DNA of 64,000 nt from Candidatus Gastranaerophilales bacterium (GTDB lineage Bacteria > Cyanobacteriota > Vampirovibrionia > Gastranaerophilales > Gastranaerophilaceae), in the NCBI GenBank assembly GCA_944325175.1, contig CALUYZ010000007.1:1-64000 (forward strand), in the 5' to 3' direction. This document shows, one piece after another, positions 26,481-36,943 of the stretch. Each line of letters begins with the position of its first letter. The stretch's first letter is position 1. The position numbers and the translations under genes are program-made. The notes beneath the pieces were generated by a model. That model searched no databases. It had not been told where the DNA came from and worked only from the letters and a program-made list of their open reading frames with translations.

Positions 26481-27040
26481 TGCTTGATGAATTAAAAAAA
26501 GAATTGGAAAATTGCACAAAATGCCCGCTTCATGCGGGCAGAAATAAACTCGTTTTTTCAGACGGTTCCATAAATGCCAAAATTATGCTTATAGGAGAAG
26601 CCCCCGGTGCTGATGAAGACAAATCGGGGCTTCCTTTTGTAGGTCGTGCGGGTAAATTTTTAAATGAGTTATTGGAAAAAGCGGGAATAGACAGAAAAAA
26701 AGATTTATACATTGCAAACACGGTTAAATGCAGGCCGCCTGAGAACAGAAAACCTTTGCCCAATGAAAAAATAGCCTGTGAGGGTAATTTATTCAAACAA
26801 ATTGAAGTGGTAAAACCAAAAGTTATAATTTTATGCGGTTCAACAGCAGTTGAAACGTTTATAAAAGATAAAAAACTTACAATCACAAAAATCAGAGGGC
26901 AAGTTTTTGAATATAAAAACGGCATAAAGCTTGTTCCCATTTTTCATCCCTCATATCTTTTAAGAAAACATTCAATAGAACCGGATGCCCCGAGGATGCT
27001 TACTTTAAAAGATTTAGAGATGATAAAAACAATGGTTTAA
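26480..27040 (+). CDS. Family 4 uracil-DNA glycosylase (Fe-S type)
   Basis: 186 residues. Removes uracil from DNA. Motifs: C-x2-C at residues 13-16 (CTKCPLH), GEAPGADED-SGLPFVGRAG (active-site motif A), 'NTVKCRPPENRKP' with the third Cys and ACEG with the fourth, which together hold the 4Fe-4S cluster, and HPSYLLR (motif B). It is coupled to prs by the overlapping TAATG. Family 4 enzymes are typical of thermophiles and many anaerobes lacking ung. Confidence 0.9.
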   Translation: MLDELKKELENCTKCPLHAGRNKLVFSDGSINAKIMLIGEAPGADEDKSGLPFVGRAGKFLNELLEKAGIDRKKDLYIANTVKCRPPENRKPLPNEKIACEGNLFKQIEVVKPKVIILCGSTAVETFIKDKKLTITKIRGQVFEYKNGIKLVPIFHPSYLLRKHSIEPDAPRMLTLKDLEMIKTMV

Positions 27041-27137
27041 GTTGTAAAGAAACTGTAAAAATTAGCCAAAATACAGATTTTAAGCTAATATATTGTTGAT
27101 TATGGGGAAATATCAAGAGATTGGGTCAGATTAAATT

Positions 27138-30100
27138 ATGAGCATGAATAATAATTTAGAGGTAAAAGTTAGTGAATTAACGGATGTTATTAGAGGTTTA
27201 TCGAATAAACCTTTTGTTGAAGCGTCTGATTTAAACAATGTTTTGAATAATTTTGTAAAACGAGTTGAAGATTCAAACGAGCTTAATATAAGCAAAATAA
27301 CGGATGAAATGTCTGATGCTCTAATTAATGCTCTTAATGAAAAATATAAAGAAATTCAAGAAAGGCTTTCCTTATTTGAAAATTTTGCTGCCTCAGTTGA
27401 AAAAACCATTCAAAATTCAAAAACAGAATCGGAAATTACAAGAATTTTAAATGATATTGAAGCACTTCACTCTAAAATGAATTCTCAAGAGCTTCAAACA
27501 GAAAATTTAATTAATGCGTTTGATGCTGTTAAAAATTCATCAAGCGCAGGGCAAGTTTCAAGGCTGGCTGATGAAATTGTTTCAATTTCAAAATCGTATG
27601 ACGGCATTGTTGAAGTTTTAAATAACAATTTTCAAGAATTTTTAAGAAGAGTTGAGGCGCAAGGCAGCAAGGAAGATATTCAAAGATTAAGATATTTCTT
27701 GGAATCTCTTGAAAATAACCAAAATGTTTTGGTTTCTGCAATGAATGTGGTGAATGACAAGCAAGAGGAAATCAAAAACATTGTAAGGCAATCATCTTCA
27801 GCACAAGCCATAGAAAAAATGGAATACATCCAAAATGCAATCAACCAGCTGAACAGAACCGCAATAGATGCTGCAACAAAGGCTGATCTTGAAATTGTAT
27901 CCGATAAAATCAGCCAAACAATGGGGTTTATCAGCGAATTTAAACGTCAATATACAGATGACAACTCAGCTGATGTAAAAAACATTCTTCAAGGGCAATT
28001 AAACAACATTATAAGTAAACTTGAAAGCCTAAAATTTGATAATTCCTCAAATGTTAATGAGGATATAATAAGGCTTTATACATCGGTTGCAGAATTTAAA
28101 GACGGTGTGTATTCCGCTATAAATAATCAACTGAATGATGTTATTACTTCAATGGATGTGCAATTTGATAAAATTTCAAATTCTGTCGTCAATTCAACCT
28201 TGGATAATAACGAAGCAATTAACCATTTAACAGGCGAAATTCAAAAGGCTCAAAGCATTATGTCAGAAGGACTTGACGGTAAAATTGCTTCAATAAAAGA
28301 GGAAATTCAAAAACAAAACAGAGAAAATGCAATAACCGTTGTTAATTCCCTAAAAGGTGAATTAGAGGTTTTAAAAAATAATTTATCATCTGCAAATAAT
28401 AATGAAAATATTCAAAATTTAGTTAATGCAATAGATGGTCTAAAATCGGGTTTAGATATTGATACTATTTTAATTCAAATTGATCAAATTAAATCTGCGC
28501 TTGATTTTACCCCCATAAAAGAACAAATCGAGCTTTTAAATAAAGATGAAACTATCAATTTAATTAATCAAAAAATTGACAGACTTTTTGAAATTTCAAA
28601 TGCCGATAAAATTTTAAACAAATTGGAAGAAGTTTCTTCTGTTCTAAACCCCGATAACTTATATTCAGCGCTAAATTCAATTAATTCCAAAATTGATTTT
28701 TCTTATCTGGATGAAAAATTAAATTCCATTAAAGATTATCTTTCAAAAGGCGGTTTGGACGATAAACTTTTAAATATAAACGAAAAATTAAATATCGTTG
28801 AAAATATAAATGAAGAAATTGTTTCAATTAAAAATATTGACTATGCCCTAAATGAAATAAAAACTTCGATAGAAGAATATTTTAGGCTAAGCAATGAAAA
28901 AAACAATCAAGACAGGCAAAATCAACAAGATATTAAAGATGCCCTGAAAACAATTTATGAAAAATTGCAAGATGAATATAAGTTTGATGAACTTAAAAAC
29001 CTTGTTAATTCGCTAAAAGAAGTTAAATTTTTACCTCAAGGCACAAATTTAAACTATGGCGATTTAAAAGAAAATTTTGTTTCCGTTAATGAAAATTTTG
29101 ACAACTTAAATAAAAAAATAGATGAAATAAAAAATGAAAATTCAGCCTCAATTCAAAGAGTTTTAAATTCAATAAGTCAAAATTGGAATTCATCTTCAGA
29201 TAATGCACAAGCTCAAAATAATCTTGATTTTAATACTGAATTATATGATGTTGCAAATTCAATAAGGGATGATATTAATTCTCAAGGTTCAAGATTAACA
29301 GGCTCTGTAATTGAACTTCAAGCAGAGGTAAAAGATGTTCAAGGCAATATTAAAGAAGATTTAAACACGTTTAATAAATACATACAAAATAAATTTGAAT
29401 CTTTGGATGAAAGTTTTGTTAATTCGATTAATGAAATTTCAGAAAAAATAAACCTTTTAAATATTTCTTCAAATGAAGGATACGATAAACAAGCTTTAGA
29501 TGATGTTAAAGAACAAATTATAACAGTTAATGAGTCTATTAAAAGAATTTCTGAAAATTCAATTTCTGACCAATTAAGCAATTTAGAACAAAGCATATTG
29601 GCTGCAAATATAGATAATACAAACATTACAAGGGAACTTGTTCAGCAAATACAAGCTTCTGTTTTAGAAAACATTCAATCCGTAAGGGGCAGCATATTGG
29701 CTCATGGCAGACAAGTGCCTTTTAATGAAACGGTAATTCCTTTGTTTGATGAATTTGAAACAAGGTTGAATGATAAAATTGTATCTCTTGAAACACTGAT
29801 TGAAGAAACCGGAAAAACAGGCAATGACGGGCTTCAAGAGGTTTTATTGCAAGAAATAAATCAAACAAAAACAGAACTTCAAAATCAAATTAAAGTAATT
29901 GTAGAAGGTGCAAATGAAGCCCAAAAAGCCCTTTTGGGTGAATTAATCAAAGCGCAGCTTAATGAATTGCAGCTTGATAGTGTTAATTATCTAAAACAAG
30001 AAAGCGAAATTTTAACTTCTTTTGTTACGGAAAATCTTGAAGTACAAACAAAAGAAATCGTTTCAAAATTTGTTCAAATTTTAAATGCTAAAGAAAATTC

Positions 30101-33100
30101 AGAAGTAAGAATTAATTTAATTAAAACAATTACAGGCAATATTTCTGAAATTTTGGAAAACTCTAACTTTATAAAAGAAGGTTTTTCTTCCTTTAATGCT
30201 CAATTTGAAGAAATTTCATCTGCCTCAAAAGCGGTCAATGGGCTTTTAGAAGATTTTACCAATAAATTAGGGCTTGATTTTGAAAAAGCATTTTCTAATT
30301 TAGATGAAAAATTTAATTCCTTTGATTTACAAATTAAAGAAATTTTAAGCGAAAATAATTCTAATTTAATGGATAAACTTACATCTGTTGTAGATTTTGC
30401 AAATGAAATATCTTCAAAGCTTGTAAATTTAGATAGTGAAAATAATTCAAACTTAGAACTTTCGGTTAATGCAATTATAGAAAATGTTAAAGACCTTGAA
30501 GAAAAACTAAAAGAAACCGTTGAGGAAAAAACAAACAACTTAGAAGACAAATTAATTTCAATAAATAATGCATTTGAATTTCTAAAAGAAAAAGTTGAAA
30601 ATTCGCTTGATGAGCAAAAAAATTCCATTGAAGGCGCAGCGAATTTAATTAACCTTGGTTTTGATGAATCTAAAGCCGATTTTAGAAATATTTCAGAAGG
30701 CAATAAAAAAGAATTATTAGATACAATTCAAAGCCTAAAGGATAATATCAATTTAATTGAAGCAAACATTGAAATTTTGGCTAAAAAAGACGGTCAGGAT
30801 TCAAATTTAATTTTTGATAAAATTATTTCTCAAATAAGCGCCATTGCTATGAATTTGCAAGAAATAAACGCAAATAACCTTGAAGAAATTAAAGGCAAAT
30901 TTTTAAATCTAAACGATGATATAAATTCAATTAAATCAAACCTTGAAACAATTTTTGCAAATCAAGCATCAAATAATGAAGAACATTTTGAAAACTTAAA
31001 TGCAAATATTAATTTAATTCAAGATAATATAAAAACTTCAATGGAAGCCTTTATATCAAATTTGAATGAAAAATATTCTCAAATTCAAAACGATATAAAC
31101 GGTATCCACCCCGATTTAAAAGAAATTATCGAAGATACGGTTTCCGGCTTAAATGAAAAATACGGTCAAATTCAAGATGTTATAAATAACATCCGCCCCG
31201 ATTTAAAAGAATCAATTTCAGCCGAAATTTCAGACATTAAAGAACAATGCCTGCAATTTGCAGAAAATTTAAACAGCATGCAATCCGGTTTGTTTGAAAT
31301 AAACGCAAATAACCTTGAAGAAATTAAAGGCAAATTTTTAAATCTAAACGATGATATAAATTCAATTAAATCAAACCTTGAAACAATTTTTGCAAATCAA
31401 GCATCAAATAATGAAGAACATTTTGAAAACTTAAATGCAAATATTAATTTAATTCAAGATAATATAAAAACTTCAATGGAAGCCTTTATATCAAATTTGA
31501 ATGAAAAATATTCTCAAATTCAAAACGACATAAACGGTATCCACCCCGATTTAAAAGAAATTATCGAAGATACGGTTTCAAACCTAAATGAAAAATACGG
31601 TCAAATTCAAGACAATATAAATAATATTCAGCCTGATTTAAAAGAAGCAATTTCAGCCGAAATTTCAGACATTAAAGCTCATTGCGAAAAGTTGGCAGAA
31701 ACCGTTGATATAATGGGCGAAAACCTTGATAATTCACTAAATAAAACAGATTTAACTCTTAAAGATTATTTTGACGACACCAAAAGAAGCGTAAATGCAA
31801 TTCAGGCAATCGTTGAAAATATGGGTGATTCTGTCAAAACAAATCAAGAAGAAATCAACAATTTTGTTCAAGAAATAAAAACCGAAAATGTTGAAATAAA
31901 AAGCGATATTGAAAGCAAGCTTCAACATTTAATTGAAAAAATTTCAGAAGTCGAAAAGAAAGAAGTGCTTGGCGAGCAAGATTTAACCACTCTTAAAGAG
32001 AATATAATTCAGGCTTTTGAAAATTTATCATCCTCTAAAAATGAAATTTTATACAATGAAATTAAAACCGTTTTTGATGAAGATAAAATCGGCGACATTA
32101 AAAATTCTATTGTTTATGCGCTAAATAACTCATCTGATTCAAGAAAAGCTACCGTCATAGAAAAAATTGAAGAAAATGCTAACAATATTCATCAAAATAT
32201 AAACGAATTTAAAGACCAAACAAATTCAATTAAACAGGGCATTATTTCTTCAATAAGCGAAAAAGAAGAATTAATTCAAAACTCAATAACAAACTTAAAA
32301 TACGATGTTCAAAATGCCAAAAATGAAATAAACAACAATGCTCAAGGGTTGATTGAACAATTAAAACAAGAAATGGAAGACATTAAAGGCTCTATTCAAT
32401 CAAAAATTGCAGAGAGCGACAACAAAGAAGAACTTGTTACAACTTTAATTAATTCCTTTGAAGAAAAAATGCAAGAAAAGGTTTCTGTTCTTGAAAATGT
32501 TATTGACAGTTCTTTTTCAAATTTAGACGAAAAGACCATTGAAACCTTAAACAGAGCAAACGAAGACTATAAAAAGGCGCTGGATAACAGAGTTGATTTT
32601 ATACTTGAAAAACTGCAAACAGAATATGAAGACAAATTAACAGATATTCAAAAGTTAATCGACAATAGAATTTATGAAATAATTAACAAAAATAACGACA
32701 TTATTAAAGATGAAATTAAATACAGCGCAAATTCAACCATAAAAGATATTACACAAGAATTTAGCAATAAAATTGCAAAAATAGAATCTGTTCTTGTGAA
32801 AGAGGAAAATGAAGAAGGCGAAAAACAAGGCTATACTTTGGCAGATGTTGAATCTGACATTGCAAAAATTCGTCTTGGGCTTGAAAAAACCAATAAATTA
32901 ACAAACTTTAAAGAATTTGCCTCAAGGCTTGTCGAGCTTAAAAATATCAACCTTGAAAATGCTAAAATTTCAAGGGTTATAGGTTCCGATATAATGCGTT
33001 TTGATACTTGGTTAAAAAATACAACCGCAAAAATCGACCTTTTGGCAGCAAAAATTGAAAAATCCGAAAAAATCAAAATGGAAGATTTAAAATCAAGGCT

Positions 33101-33392
33101 TATTCAAACTGAAAAAAATCAAGCTATGCCTCAAAAAGTTGAAGAAGCCATTATGACAATATACAAAAAATACAGAGTTCAAGAAACAAAAATTGAAGAA
33201 ATGATAAACAAAATGGATTCTCTTGTTCAAAAGCAATCAGATACTTTTGACATTAAAGAATTTATTGATTTATTCTATGATAATACTAAAAAACAAGATA
33301 ATCTGATTAGTCGAATGGACGGGATTGAAGACAAGATGGATTATATGCAGGCAAAAATTGACCACATAATTTCATCTTGTATCGATGAATAG
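27138..33392 (+). CDS. Giant coiled-coil protein (2,084 residues), unknown function
   Basis: Almost the whole chain is heptad-rich and acidic (Glu, Asn, Lys, Ile, Leu), with many 'I.S.L..I...I' and 'NL.EK...I...I' patterns. There is no signal peptide, membrane segment or SMC-type ATPase head. Residues about 1242-1336 and 1387-1481 are nearly the same: the DNA blocks 30861-31145 and 31296-31580 match with a single visible difference, a 435-bp in-frame duplication. The C-terminal 180 residues ('FASRLVELKNINLENAKISRVIGSDIMRF' onward) look less repetitive and may be a distinct domain. It stands alone, with a strong terminator after it. Possible roles are a cytoskeletal filament, chromosome-bridging or cell-shape factor; none can be shown. 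Confidence 0.8.
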   Translation: MSMNNNLEVKVSELTDVIRGLSNKPFVEASDLNNVLNNFVKRVEDSNELNISKITDEMSDALINALNEKYKEIQERLSLFENFAASVEKTIQNSKTESEITRILNDIEALHSKMNSQELQTENLINAFDAVKNSSSAGQVSRLADEIVSISKSYDGIVEVLNNNFQEFLRRVEAQGSKEDIQRLRYFLESLENNQNVLVSAMNVVNDKQEEIKNIVRQSSSAQAIEKMEYIQNAINQLNRTAIDAATKADLEIVSDKISQTMGFISEFKRQYTDDNSADVKNILQGQLNNIISKLESLKFDNSSNVNEDIIRLYTSVAEFKDGVYSAINNQLNDVITSMDVQFDKISNSVVNSTLDNNEAINHLTGEIQKAQSIMSEGLDGKIASIKEEIQKQNRENAITVVNSLKGELEVLKNNLSSANNNENIQNLVNAIDGLKSGLDIDTILIQIDQIKSALDFTPIKEQIELLNKDETINLINQKIDRLFEISNADKILNKLEEVSSVLNPDNLYSALNSINSKIDFSYLDEKLNSIKDYLSKGGLDDKLLNINEKLNIVENINEEIVSIKNIDYALNEIKTSIEEYFRLSNEKNNQDRQNQQDIKDALKTIYEKLQDEYKFDELKNLVNSLKEVKFLPQGTNLNYGDLKENFVSVNENFDNLNKKIDEIKNENSASIQRVLNSISQNWNSSSDNAQAQNNLDFNTELYDVANSIRDDINSQGSRLTGSVIELQAEVKDVQGNIKEDLNTFNKYIQNKFESLDESFVNSINEISEKINLLNISSNEGYDKQALDDVKEQIITVNESIKRISENSISDQLSNLEQSILAANIDNTNITRELVQQIQASVLENIQSVRGSILAHGRQVPFNETVIPLFDEFETRLNDKIVSLETLIEETGKTGNDGLQEVLLQEINQTKTELQNQIKVIVEGANEAQKALLGELIKAQLNELQLDSVNYLKQESEILTSFVTENLEVQTKEIVSKFVQILNAKENSEVRINLIKTITGNISEILENSNFIKEGFSSFNAQFEEISSASKAVNGLLEDFTNKLGLDFEKAFSNLDEKFNSFDLQIKEILSENNSNLMDKLTSVVDFANEISSKLVNLDSENNSNLELSVNAIIENVKDLEEKLKETVEEKTNNLEDKLISINNAFEFLKEKVENSLDEQKNSIEGAANLINLGFDESKADFRNISEGNKKELLDTIQSLKDNINLIEANIEILAKKDGQDSNLIFDKIISQISAIAMNLQEINANNLEEIKGKFLNLNDDINSIKSNLETIFANQASNNEEHFENLNANINLIQDNIKTSMEAFISNLNEKYSQIQNDINGIHPDLKEIIEDTVSGLNEKYGQIQDVINNIRPDLKESISAEISDIKEQCLQFAENLNSMQSGLFEINANNLEEIKGKFLNLNDDINSIKSNLETIFANQASNNEEHFENLNANINLIQDNIKTSMEAFISNLNEKYSQIQNDINGIHPDLKEIIEDTVSNLNEKYGQIQDNINNIQPDLKEAISAEISDIKAHCEKLAETVDIMGENLDNSLNKTDLTLKDYFDDTKRSVNAIQAIVENMGDSVKTNQEEINNFVQEIKTENVEIKSDIESKLQHLIEKISEVEKKEVLGEQDLTTLKENIIQAFENLSSSKNEILYNEIKTVFDEDKIGDIKNSIVYALNNSSDSRKATVIEKIEENANNIHQNINEFKDQTNSIKQGIISSISEKEELIQNSITNLKYDVQNAKNEINNNAQGLIEQLKQEMEDIKGSIQSKIAESDNKEELVTTLINSFEEKMQEKVSVLENVIDSSFSNLDEKTIETLNRANEDYKKALDNRVDFILEKLQTEYEDKLTDIQKLIDNRIYEIINKNNDIIKDEIKYSANSTIKDITQEFSNKIAKIESVLVKEENEEGEKQGYTLADVESDIAKIRLGLEKTNKLTNFKEFASRLVELKNINLENAKISRVIGSDIMRFDTWLKNTTAKIDLLAAKIEKSEKIKMEDLKSRLIQTEKNQAMPQKVEEAIMTIYKKYRVQETKIEEMINKMDSLVQKQSDTFDIKEFIDLFYDNTKKQDNLISRMDGIEDKMDYMQAKIDHIISSCIDE

Positions 33393-33403
33393 ATGAGTTT
33401 AGT

Positions 33404-33433
33404 GCCTTCTTTTATAAAAGAAGGCATTTTTTT
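33404..33433 (+). terminator. Terminator of the giant coiled-coil gene
   Basis: GCCTTCTTTTATAAAAGAAGGC is a near-perfect stem followed by ATTTTTTT. Confidence 0.9.
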
Positions 33434-33464
33434 CTCAATTTAATAAAAAATAAAAAGTTAAAAA

Positions 33465-33986
33465 ATGAAAAACGCCAATTTTAAATATTCAATAAAAAAT
33501 TTTGTTTCAGGAGATGAAATAAGCCTTGCTTGTGAAAATTCAACTCCAAAAAGAGTTTTAAATTTGTTTTTGGAACATAAAAATTTTAATTATAATGCCC
33601 TTAGCTTTGATTTAGAAATAAAAAACGAACAAGAATTAATTTGCACGATTCCTTTTAATAATTTTCTTTTGAAGGAATTTCCTTTGTTTTTAAAAGAAGC
33701 TGAAACAGCAAGTATACCATTGGTTTTTTATATTTTTGAAAAAGGTGTTGAAACTATAATTTATTTTTCAAAAATAAATAAAGATGAAGCAAGATTTTTA
33801 ATTTTAAACACTAAAGCGCTTCAACAAAAAGAAAAAGAAGGCAAAATTTTAAGCCATTCTTACGTTGAGGCAAAAGTTATGCTTGATATTTTAATGAACA
33901 AAAATGATTTAATAATGGAATTTAAAAAAGAAATTCAAAATATTTATAAAAAATATAATAATATTGCTTTTTTTGAAAAAATTTAA
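33465..33986 (+). CDS. Conserved-looking hypothetical protein
   Basis: 173 residues, mixed alpha/beta, no signal peptide and no membrane segment. It begins MKNANFKYSIKNF and ends in a helical Lys-rich tail. No motif was recognised. It has its own short upstream region after the terminator at 33404-33433. Its last four bases overlap the 3' end of ribD on the other strand, so the two genes converge without a separate terminator. Confidence 0.55.
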   Translation: MKNANFKYSIKNFVSGDEISLACENSTPKRVLNLFLEHKNFNYNALSFDLEIKNEQELICTIPFNNFLLKEFPLFLKEAETASIPLVFYIFEKGVETIIYFSKINKDEARFLILNTKALQQKEKEGKILSHSYVEAKVMLDILMNKNDLIMEFKKEIQNIYKKYNNIAFFEKI

Positions 33987-35029
33987 TATTGAAGCTTATA
34001 ATTCAGCATAATGTCAGGCTCAAATTTCTTAATTTTCAAATCATGGGCAATTATATTTTCATCAATTTTTTTTGGGCTAAAGCCGTCTATAAAATTAATC
34101 CCCCCGCCTAAAATTTTAGGGGCAATAAAGTGGTAAATTTCATCAACGCATTTTTCTTTTAAAAAAGCGGAATTCAAGCCACACCCTGATTCAATTAAAA
34201 TGGAATAAATTCCCATATTAAATAAAGTTTTTAAAAGTTCATTTATATTTGAAAAACCAATTTTTTCAACGTGGCTTGGGCATTTTCTTTTTGTGTTATC
34301 AATTAATATAATTCTTGTGCCATTATCTTCAAAAACGTTGTAATTAAAGGGAATTTGCCCTTTTTTATCCATAATAATTCGAATGGGATTAATTCCCCCT
34401 TTTATTCTTGATGTTAATTTGGGGTTATCATATAAAACAGTGTTTGAGCCTGTAATAATTGCTTGATAGAGGCTTCTTAATTTCATCACCTCTAACCTTG
34501 AACTATCCCCTGTAATCCACTTTGAATTATAATTTTCGGTTGCAATTTTAGAATCAAGCGTTGTTGCTGTTTTAAGCGCAATGTAGGGAATTTTTTTTGT
34601 TATATTTTTGAAAAAAACCTTGTTTAATTCATCCCCCTCTTTTTCTAAAACACCGCCCAAAACTTCAATTCCAGCTTCTTTTAATTTTTTTACACCGTCT
34701 ACTTTCGGGTTTTTATCAAATGAAGAAAAAACCACCCTTTTTATTTTTTTCTCTATTATTAAATCAGCGCAAGGGGGCGTTTTTCCAAAATGTGAACAAG
34801 GTTCTAAATTAACATAAATGGTAGCGCCTTCAAGGCTTTCTTTTGCATTTAAAATAGCGTTTCTTTCTGCGTGAAATTCGCCGTGTTTTTTATGATAGCC
34901 TTTTGAAATTATTCTTCCTTCTTTAACAATTAAAGAGCCTACCATTGGGTTTGGAAGAACATTGTTTTTTCCTTTTTTTGCCAGTTGAAAACATTTTTTT
35001 ATATATTTTTCATCATTATTTAAAGCCAT
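33983..35029 (-). CDS. ribD: Bifunctional riboflavin biosynthesis deaminase/reductase
   Basis: 348 residues, typical length. Catalyses the second and third steps of riboflavin synthesis. The N-terminal deaminase holds the zinc site: HAE (GEFHAERNA, about 47-55) and 'EPCSHFGKTPPC' (about 74-85). The C-terminal DHFR-like reductase contains 'ATTLDSKIATENYNSKWITGD' and 'IESGCGLNSAFL'. It overlaps tadC by 14 nt and is the last gene of the Tad operon, an unusual place. No FMN riboswitch is seen, and the other rib genes are absent from the window. Confidence 0.93.
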   Translation of the reverse strand: MALNNDEKYIKKCFQLAKKGKNNVLPNPMVGSLIVKEGRIISKGYHKKHGEFHAERNAILNAKESLEGATIYVNLEPCSHFGKTPPCADLIIEKKIKRVVFSSFDKNPKVDGVKKLKEAGIEVLGGVLEKEGDELNKVFFKNITKKIPYIALKTATTLDSKIATENYNSKWITGDSSRLEVMKLRSLYQAIITGSNTVLYDNPKLTSRIKGGINPIRIIMDKKGQIPFNYNVFEDNGTRIILIDNTKRKCPSHVEKIGFSNINELLKTLFNMGIYSILIESGCGLNSAFLKEKCVDEIYHFIAPKILGGGINFIDGFSPKKIDENIIAHDLKIKKFEPDIMLNYKLQY

Positions 35030-35969
35030 TCATTTTACCTAAGCTTTCTATAACTTGAATAATTGCAGGGGTTAGAATAACCGCAAATGTTGCAGGCAAT
35101 AGGAATAATACAAGCGGTATGGTCATTTTTGTGCTTGCAGCTGAAACTAAAGCCTCAAGCCTTTGTTTCCTTTTGGTTCTCAAGCTGTCTGCAGAAATTG
35201 CAAGAGATGATGATATACTTGCGCCCATTTTGTCTGCTTGAATAATAATTGCAACAAAAGATTGAATATCTTTATTATGAACCCTTTCAGATAAACCCCT
35301 CAGGGCGTCTTGTTTTGAAACGCCCGATAAAATATCTTTTGCAATTCTGTTAAATTCAGCACCAACTTCAGGCGAAAAGTTGCTAAATTCTCTGCCTACA
35401 CGTTCAATGGCGCTATCTATGCTTAAACCCGCTTCTACACAAACACAAAGAAGGTCAATCGCATCAGGAAAAAATTTTTCAAAAGCTTTTTCTTTTTTTT
35501 GTATTCTTGCGTTTAAATTCCAAGTAGGGCTTTTATATGCAATAAAGGAAGGTAAACATATAAAAACCGTGCCAAGCATAAGTTTAATTGACCCTGAGTC
35601 TTCTCCGGCATCTAAAAAAGGCAAAATAACGAATGTTAAAATGGTGCTTACCATTAAAACTATGATAAGCCTTAACATTCTTCTGTTTTCAAAATCCATA
35701 ATATCATTTTCATTTGCAGGAAGCCCTAATTGAATTAACATTTGTTTAATAGAGCCTGTATTTCTGCTGTTTTTCATATTGGCAACAGTAAAGGGCTTAA
35801 TAACCTCTAAAAGGTCATCTAAGATACTTTTTCTTTTAACAACGCTATGCCCTCTTTTTAATCTTTCAAGAAGATAATTGCTGTCACGGTTAAAAATTGT
35901 ATAAACAAGTAACCCTGTCATAAAGGTCATTACAAGTAAAATACAAATTTTCATTATAAAATCAAACAT
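35016..35969 (-). CDS. tadC: Tad pilus inner-membrane platform protein TadC
   Basis: 317 residues, type II secretion F family. Hydrophobic segments lie at the N-terminus, near residues 100-140 and at the C-terminus (VLFLLPATFAVILTPAII). The cytoplasmic part contains 'FFPDAIDLLCVCVEAGLSIDSAIERVG', the signature of TadC/GspF proteins. It forms the membrane platform with TadB for Flp pilus assembly. It starts at the shared TAATG with tadB and overlaps ribD. Confidence 0.9.
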   Translation of the reverse strand: MFDFIMKICILLVMTFMTGLLVYTIFNRDSNYLLERLKRGHSVVKRKSILDDLLEVIKPFTVANMKNSRNTGSIKQMLIQLGLPANENDIMDFENRRMLRLIIVLMVSTILTFVILPFLDAGEDSGSIKLMLGTVFICLPSFIAYKSPTWNLNARIQKKEKAFEKFFPDAIDLLCVCVEAGLSIDSAIERVGREFSNFSPEVGAEFNRIAKDILSGVSKQDALRGLSERVHNKDIQSFVAIIIQADKMGASISSSLAISADSLRTKRKQRLEALVSAASTKMTIPLVLFLLPATFAVILTPAIIQVIESLGKMNGFK

Positions 35970-36943
35970 TATATCTCAATATCCGTTATTTTATTAATTA
36001 CAAAATATCCTATAATCATTAATATAATAGAAACCCCTAATGCAATTTTACCCCACAAATGCCCCGTAAGGTAGTCCATATATTCAGGCGCCATTATAAA
36101 AAGCACAACGCAAATAATAGGGGGAATAACAGAAACTATTATCCCCGATAACCTTGCTTGCATTGTTTGAGCCTTTAGCTGCCCAATCATTTTAAACCTT
36201 TCTCTAATGGTGCCCGCCAAAATTTCAAGCAATTTAATTAAGTTGCCGCCTATTTCTCTTTGTAAAATTACAACGGTTGTAAAAAATCTTAAATCGACAG
36301 ACCCCGGCACCATTCTTTGAAGCGATTTCATTGCATCTTTTGCATCAACACCGAGGGCAATTTCATCTGTTAAAATTTTGAAAATTTTACTTATGGGATT
36401 GGGCATTTCGTTTACAATAACTTCAAAAGCAGAAAACAGTGAATGTCCCGCCCTAAGCGCATTACACAATAAATCAAGCGCATCAGGCAGTTGTTGAGTA
36501 AATAATGTTGTTCTTTTTTTAATTTTATATTTTGCATATAAAAACGGTCCAAAAAGCCCGACAACACAAACCAAAATTAAAAGCGGAGTGAAAATTAGGG
36601 CAAGAACAAGGGGAATTAACCCTAAAACAATACTTACAATAACAAAAGTATCAACTTGCCAGGGGATGTCTGCCTGTTCAAGCAATGCCTTTATTTTTTC
36701 AACAATTTTTATATTTTTAAATATTTTTGAAAAAACTTTGAACTGAAAGTTCGATTTTGTCATGGTAAAGCCGTTGTTATTTGGCTTATTGCCTTTAAAA
36801 TCGTGGTTTTTCACCGCAATAAGTCTTTTTACAACTTCTTTTTCATCTAAATGAAAGTAATTGCACAGGTTAATTACGCAAATATAAGTTAAAATGCTGC
36901 TAAAAATACAGGCAGCGAGTTTAAGTATTAAATCTACGTCCAT
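35969..36943 (-). CDS. tadB: Tad pilus inner-membrane platform protein TadB
   Basis: 324 residues, type II secretion F family. It has an N-terminal membrane helix, two central helices (about 95-140) and a C-terminal pair. The signature is 'QLPDALDLLCNALRAGHSLFSAFEVI' and 'LQREIGGNLIKLLEILAGTIRER'. It overlaps tadA by 23 nt and tadC by one base. Confidence 0.9.
   Translation of the reverse strand: MDVDLILKLAACIFSSILTYICVINLCNYFHLDEKEVVKRLIAVKNHDFKGNKPNNNGFTMTKSNFQFKVFSKIFKNIKIVEKIKALLEQADIPWQVDTFVIVSIVLGLIPLVLALIFTPLLILVCVVGLFGPFLYAKYKIKKRTTLFTQQLPDALDLLCNALRAGHSLFSAFEVIVNEMPNPISKIFKILTDEIALGVDAKDAMKSLQRMVPGSVDLRFFTTVVILQREIGGNLIKLLEILAGTIRERFKMIGQLKAQTMQARLSGIIVSVIPPIICVVLFIMAPEYMDYLTGHLWGKIALGVSIILMIIGYFVINKITDIEI

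Noticed and set aside
34900-35029. FMN riboswitch upstream of ribD
   Set aside because: ribD starts inside tadC with a 14-nt overlap, leaving no room for a leader.
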